Of a DNA stretch of 64,000 bases, positions 62,711 through 64,000 are shown piece by piece; the stretch's first letter is position 1; each line of letters starts with the position of its first letter. The notes under the pieces are model-generated. The model was not told the origin of the DNA. It saw only the letters and a list, made by a program, of their open reading frames with translations, and ran no database searches. This stretch comes from Paucimonas lemoignei (lineage in GTDB: Bacteria > Pseudomonadota > Gammaproteobacteria > Pseudomonadales > Pseudomonadaceae). The DNA lies in assembly GCA_900475325.1 (NCBI GenBank), contig LS483371.1, forward strand, positions 4,340,001-4,404,000, read 5' to 3'. The position numbers were made by a program, and so were the translations under genes.

Positions 62711-64000
62711 TCAATCAATTAAATTCATGATAGTTTCAAACGTGGGCGTCTCTGCACGCCACATGACATCTGGACTAAGAACGGCCCTGTGTTTTTTATA
62801 TTCCTCCATGAGAGATGCTAGACGTGGAAACTCGGAATCCGAGAGGGCACCATCAAGCATAAAATCATCGAGCTTATAAACATTTTCAGTGTATGACGCT
62901 TTAGCTACATGCCCTTCAATACGCTCCACAGCCTCTCTAAAGCCCCGTCTCGCCAAAGCCAGCGTATCAATACAACCGTACTTGTAGAACGTCTCGTCGT
63001 AAGCATTCGCCACGATGGCACCCAATATGATTTCGATTGCTTGCCGCTGAAATGAACGCGATTGGGCAGCACTATATTTTTCCGCGGGTGCCGATGCCCC
63101 TAAAGTCAGCTCAAAACTTTTTGGCAACTGCAAAAATGTCCCTAACAATGATCCCAATCCTTCCGGAGTAAGCATCGCGACCCATTTCATCAGTTCTCGA
63201 TCTTGTTTATTCTTCACAATCGTATAGGCCATACCCCCAGCCCGATCCGCCGCCGTCATAGCCTCATATAGCGCATTGACCTTGTTATACCCCAACAAAA
63301 ACAACCACTGAAGCTCCATGCCCGCCGCCACGAGCACCTGCGCCTTAGTAAAGTACTCAAACGCCTCCGGCATGATCCAATCAAGTTTGTGGTATTCGTT
63401 CCTGATCAATTCCCGATTGAATATATCGAGGAAGTGCACCATGGCTTTGTAGCCGAGGACGAAGTTGAATTCGCCGTCAGCGCCGACTCCGGCGATAAGC
63501 GCGGCTTTGAGACGCAGGATGATCTGGCCGTTTTGCAGGGACAGGCTGAAGTCACCTTTGGCACCCACACCGGCGGCGGCACTGAAGTTAACGCCCAGCG
63601 ACGCAACGGTAAGCCAGTCTTTTTTGCTGGGGTCCAGTTCGTTATAGGGCTGGACGCTGCGGGCGGTCAGCAGGTCTTTTGGGGGTGCCCATTGCAGGCT
63701 GCCGCTGATCTTGATGCCAGCCTGGACACCTGCGAACAGATTTAAGTTGGCATTGATGACCTCGTCCGCGCGCGCATTGGGCAGGCCGTGGACATCGACA
63801 CGGGTGATGCCACGCTGGGCATCACGCCTGGTGTCCAGCTCCACATCGTTTTTGCTATCGCTGGGTTTGAGGGCCAGATTGGCGCTCAGCAACATGGATG
63901 CGCCGGCAAACCCCCAGGCTTTGATGCCGCCTTCCAGGCAGAAGCGGCCAAGGTCGACTTCGGCTTCCTGCTGCCTGAAATTCAGATATTTCGCTTTGAC
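62711..64000 (-). CDS. C-terminal part of a large putative type VI effector (VasX/BTH_I2691-like)
   Basis: The frame is open through the right edge, so only about 430 C-terminal residues are seen and the start lies outside. Visible are amphipathic or hydrophobic stretches (GFAGASMLLSANLAL, NLNLFAGVQAGIKISG, LRLKAALIAGVGADGEF) and a helical C-terminus. This pattern and the Sel1 partner resemble the pore-forming VasX-type or BTH_I2691-family effectors. I cannot confirm it without the N-terminus. A frame starting at an internal ATG (63893-63895) would be artificial. Confidence 0.5.
   Translation of the reverse strand, partial: VKAKYLNFRQQEAEVDLGRFCLEGGIKAWGFAGASMLLSANLALKPSDSKNDVELDTRRDAQRGITRVDVHGLPNARADEVINANLNLFAGVQAGIKISGSLQWAPPKDLLTARSVQPYNELDPSKKDWLTVASLGVNFSAAAGVGAKGDFSLSLQNGQIILRLKAALIAGVGADGEFNFVLGYKAMVHFLDIFNRELIRNEYHKLDWIMPEAFEYFTKAQVLVAAGMELQWLFLLGYNKVNALYEAMTAADRAGGMAYTIVKNKQDRELMKWVAMLTPEGLGSLLGTFLQLPKSFELTLGASAPAEKYSAAQSRSFQRQAIEIILGAIVANAYDETFYKYGCIDTLALARRGFREAVERIEGHVAKASYTENVYKLDDFMLDGALSDSEFPRLASLMEEYKKHRAVLSPDVMWRAETPTFETIMNLID

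Overview
The window reads as chromosomal DNA of a fluorescent Pseudomonas (P. fluorescens group). This rests on a pyoverdine siderophore locus with PvdS-type iron-starvation promoters, EF-P carrying Arg32 next to its rhamnosyltransferase EarP, a sagS-like hybrid kinase, gene order from the tRNA-Glu/Gly cluster to the class II DAHP synthase that I recall from the P. aeruginosa PA2820-PA2843 region, and many Pseudomonas-type REP/REPIN palindromes.

Layout. 1-2.7 kb: the 3' end of the U32-family tRNA hydroxylation gene (trhP/yegQ) and a hipBA-type toxin-antitoxin operon behind a two-operator promoter. 2.8-3.3 kb: a tandemly duplicated tRNA-Glu/tRNA-Gly pair on the minus strand. 3.5-12.7 kb: housekeeping and stress genes (free-Met-R-sulfoxide reductase, DUF815 ATPase, sagS, glutathione peroxidase, msrB, alaA, htpX, tpm). 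12.8-17.6 kb: ygiD and a complete one-direction curli operon csgE-csgF-csgA-csgG-csgB-csgC/H, with an unusually long (444 aa) major curlin. 18-33.4 kb: deaD, a crotonase preceded by two tandem short ORFs, a spermidine-synthase-like gene, class II DAHP synthase, ycaQ, a LysR regulator, a TauE exporter, ohrR/ohr, efp/earP, several small unknowns and dkgB. 33.5-58 kb: the pyoverdine locus. pvdA and pvdP read leftward; pvdM, pvdO, pvdE, two large NRPS genes and an esterase read rightward. Five perfect TAAAT-N16-CGT PvdS boxes drive them. 58.2-61.4 kb: a lysophospholipid-transporter/acyltransferase fusion and a TDT exporter. 61.7 kb to the end: a Sel1-like lipid- or secreted-protein candidate downstream of the 3' part of a large protein resembling VasX/BTH_I2691-type type VI effectors.

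How the genes work together. The two NRPSs encode the last four modules of the pyoverdine assembly line. From pocket residues I infer D-Ser, Thr, Gly and a cationic residue (Lys or hydroxyornithine derivative), then thioesterase release. PvdA supplies hydroxyornithine, PvdE exports the ferribactin precursor, and PvdM, PvdO and PvdP mature the chromophore in the periplasm. The upstream NRPSs (for example pvdL), pvdN, a transacylase and the receptor fpvA are not in this window.

The most striking observation is that REPIN palindromes, normally intergenic, sit in frame inside two different NRPS adenylation domains, at the same inter-motif linker (before A3). One of them is a cluster holding a rebuilt palindrome with about 43-bp arms. 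A second is a predicted glycine module that keeps the carrier and condensation signatures of an epimerising module but has no epimerase. Other items worth checking are the long curlin with an attenuator-like hairpin between csgA and csgG, tandem coupled leader ORFs before the crotonase, the hipBA double operator, and an adjacent pair of reciprocally chimeric REPINs.
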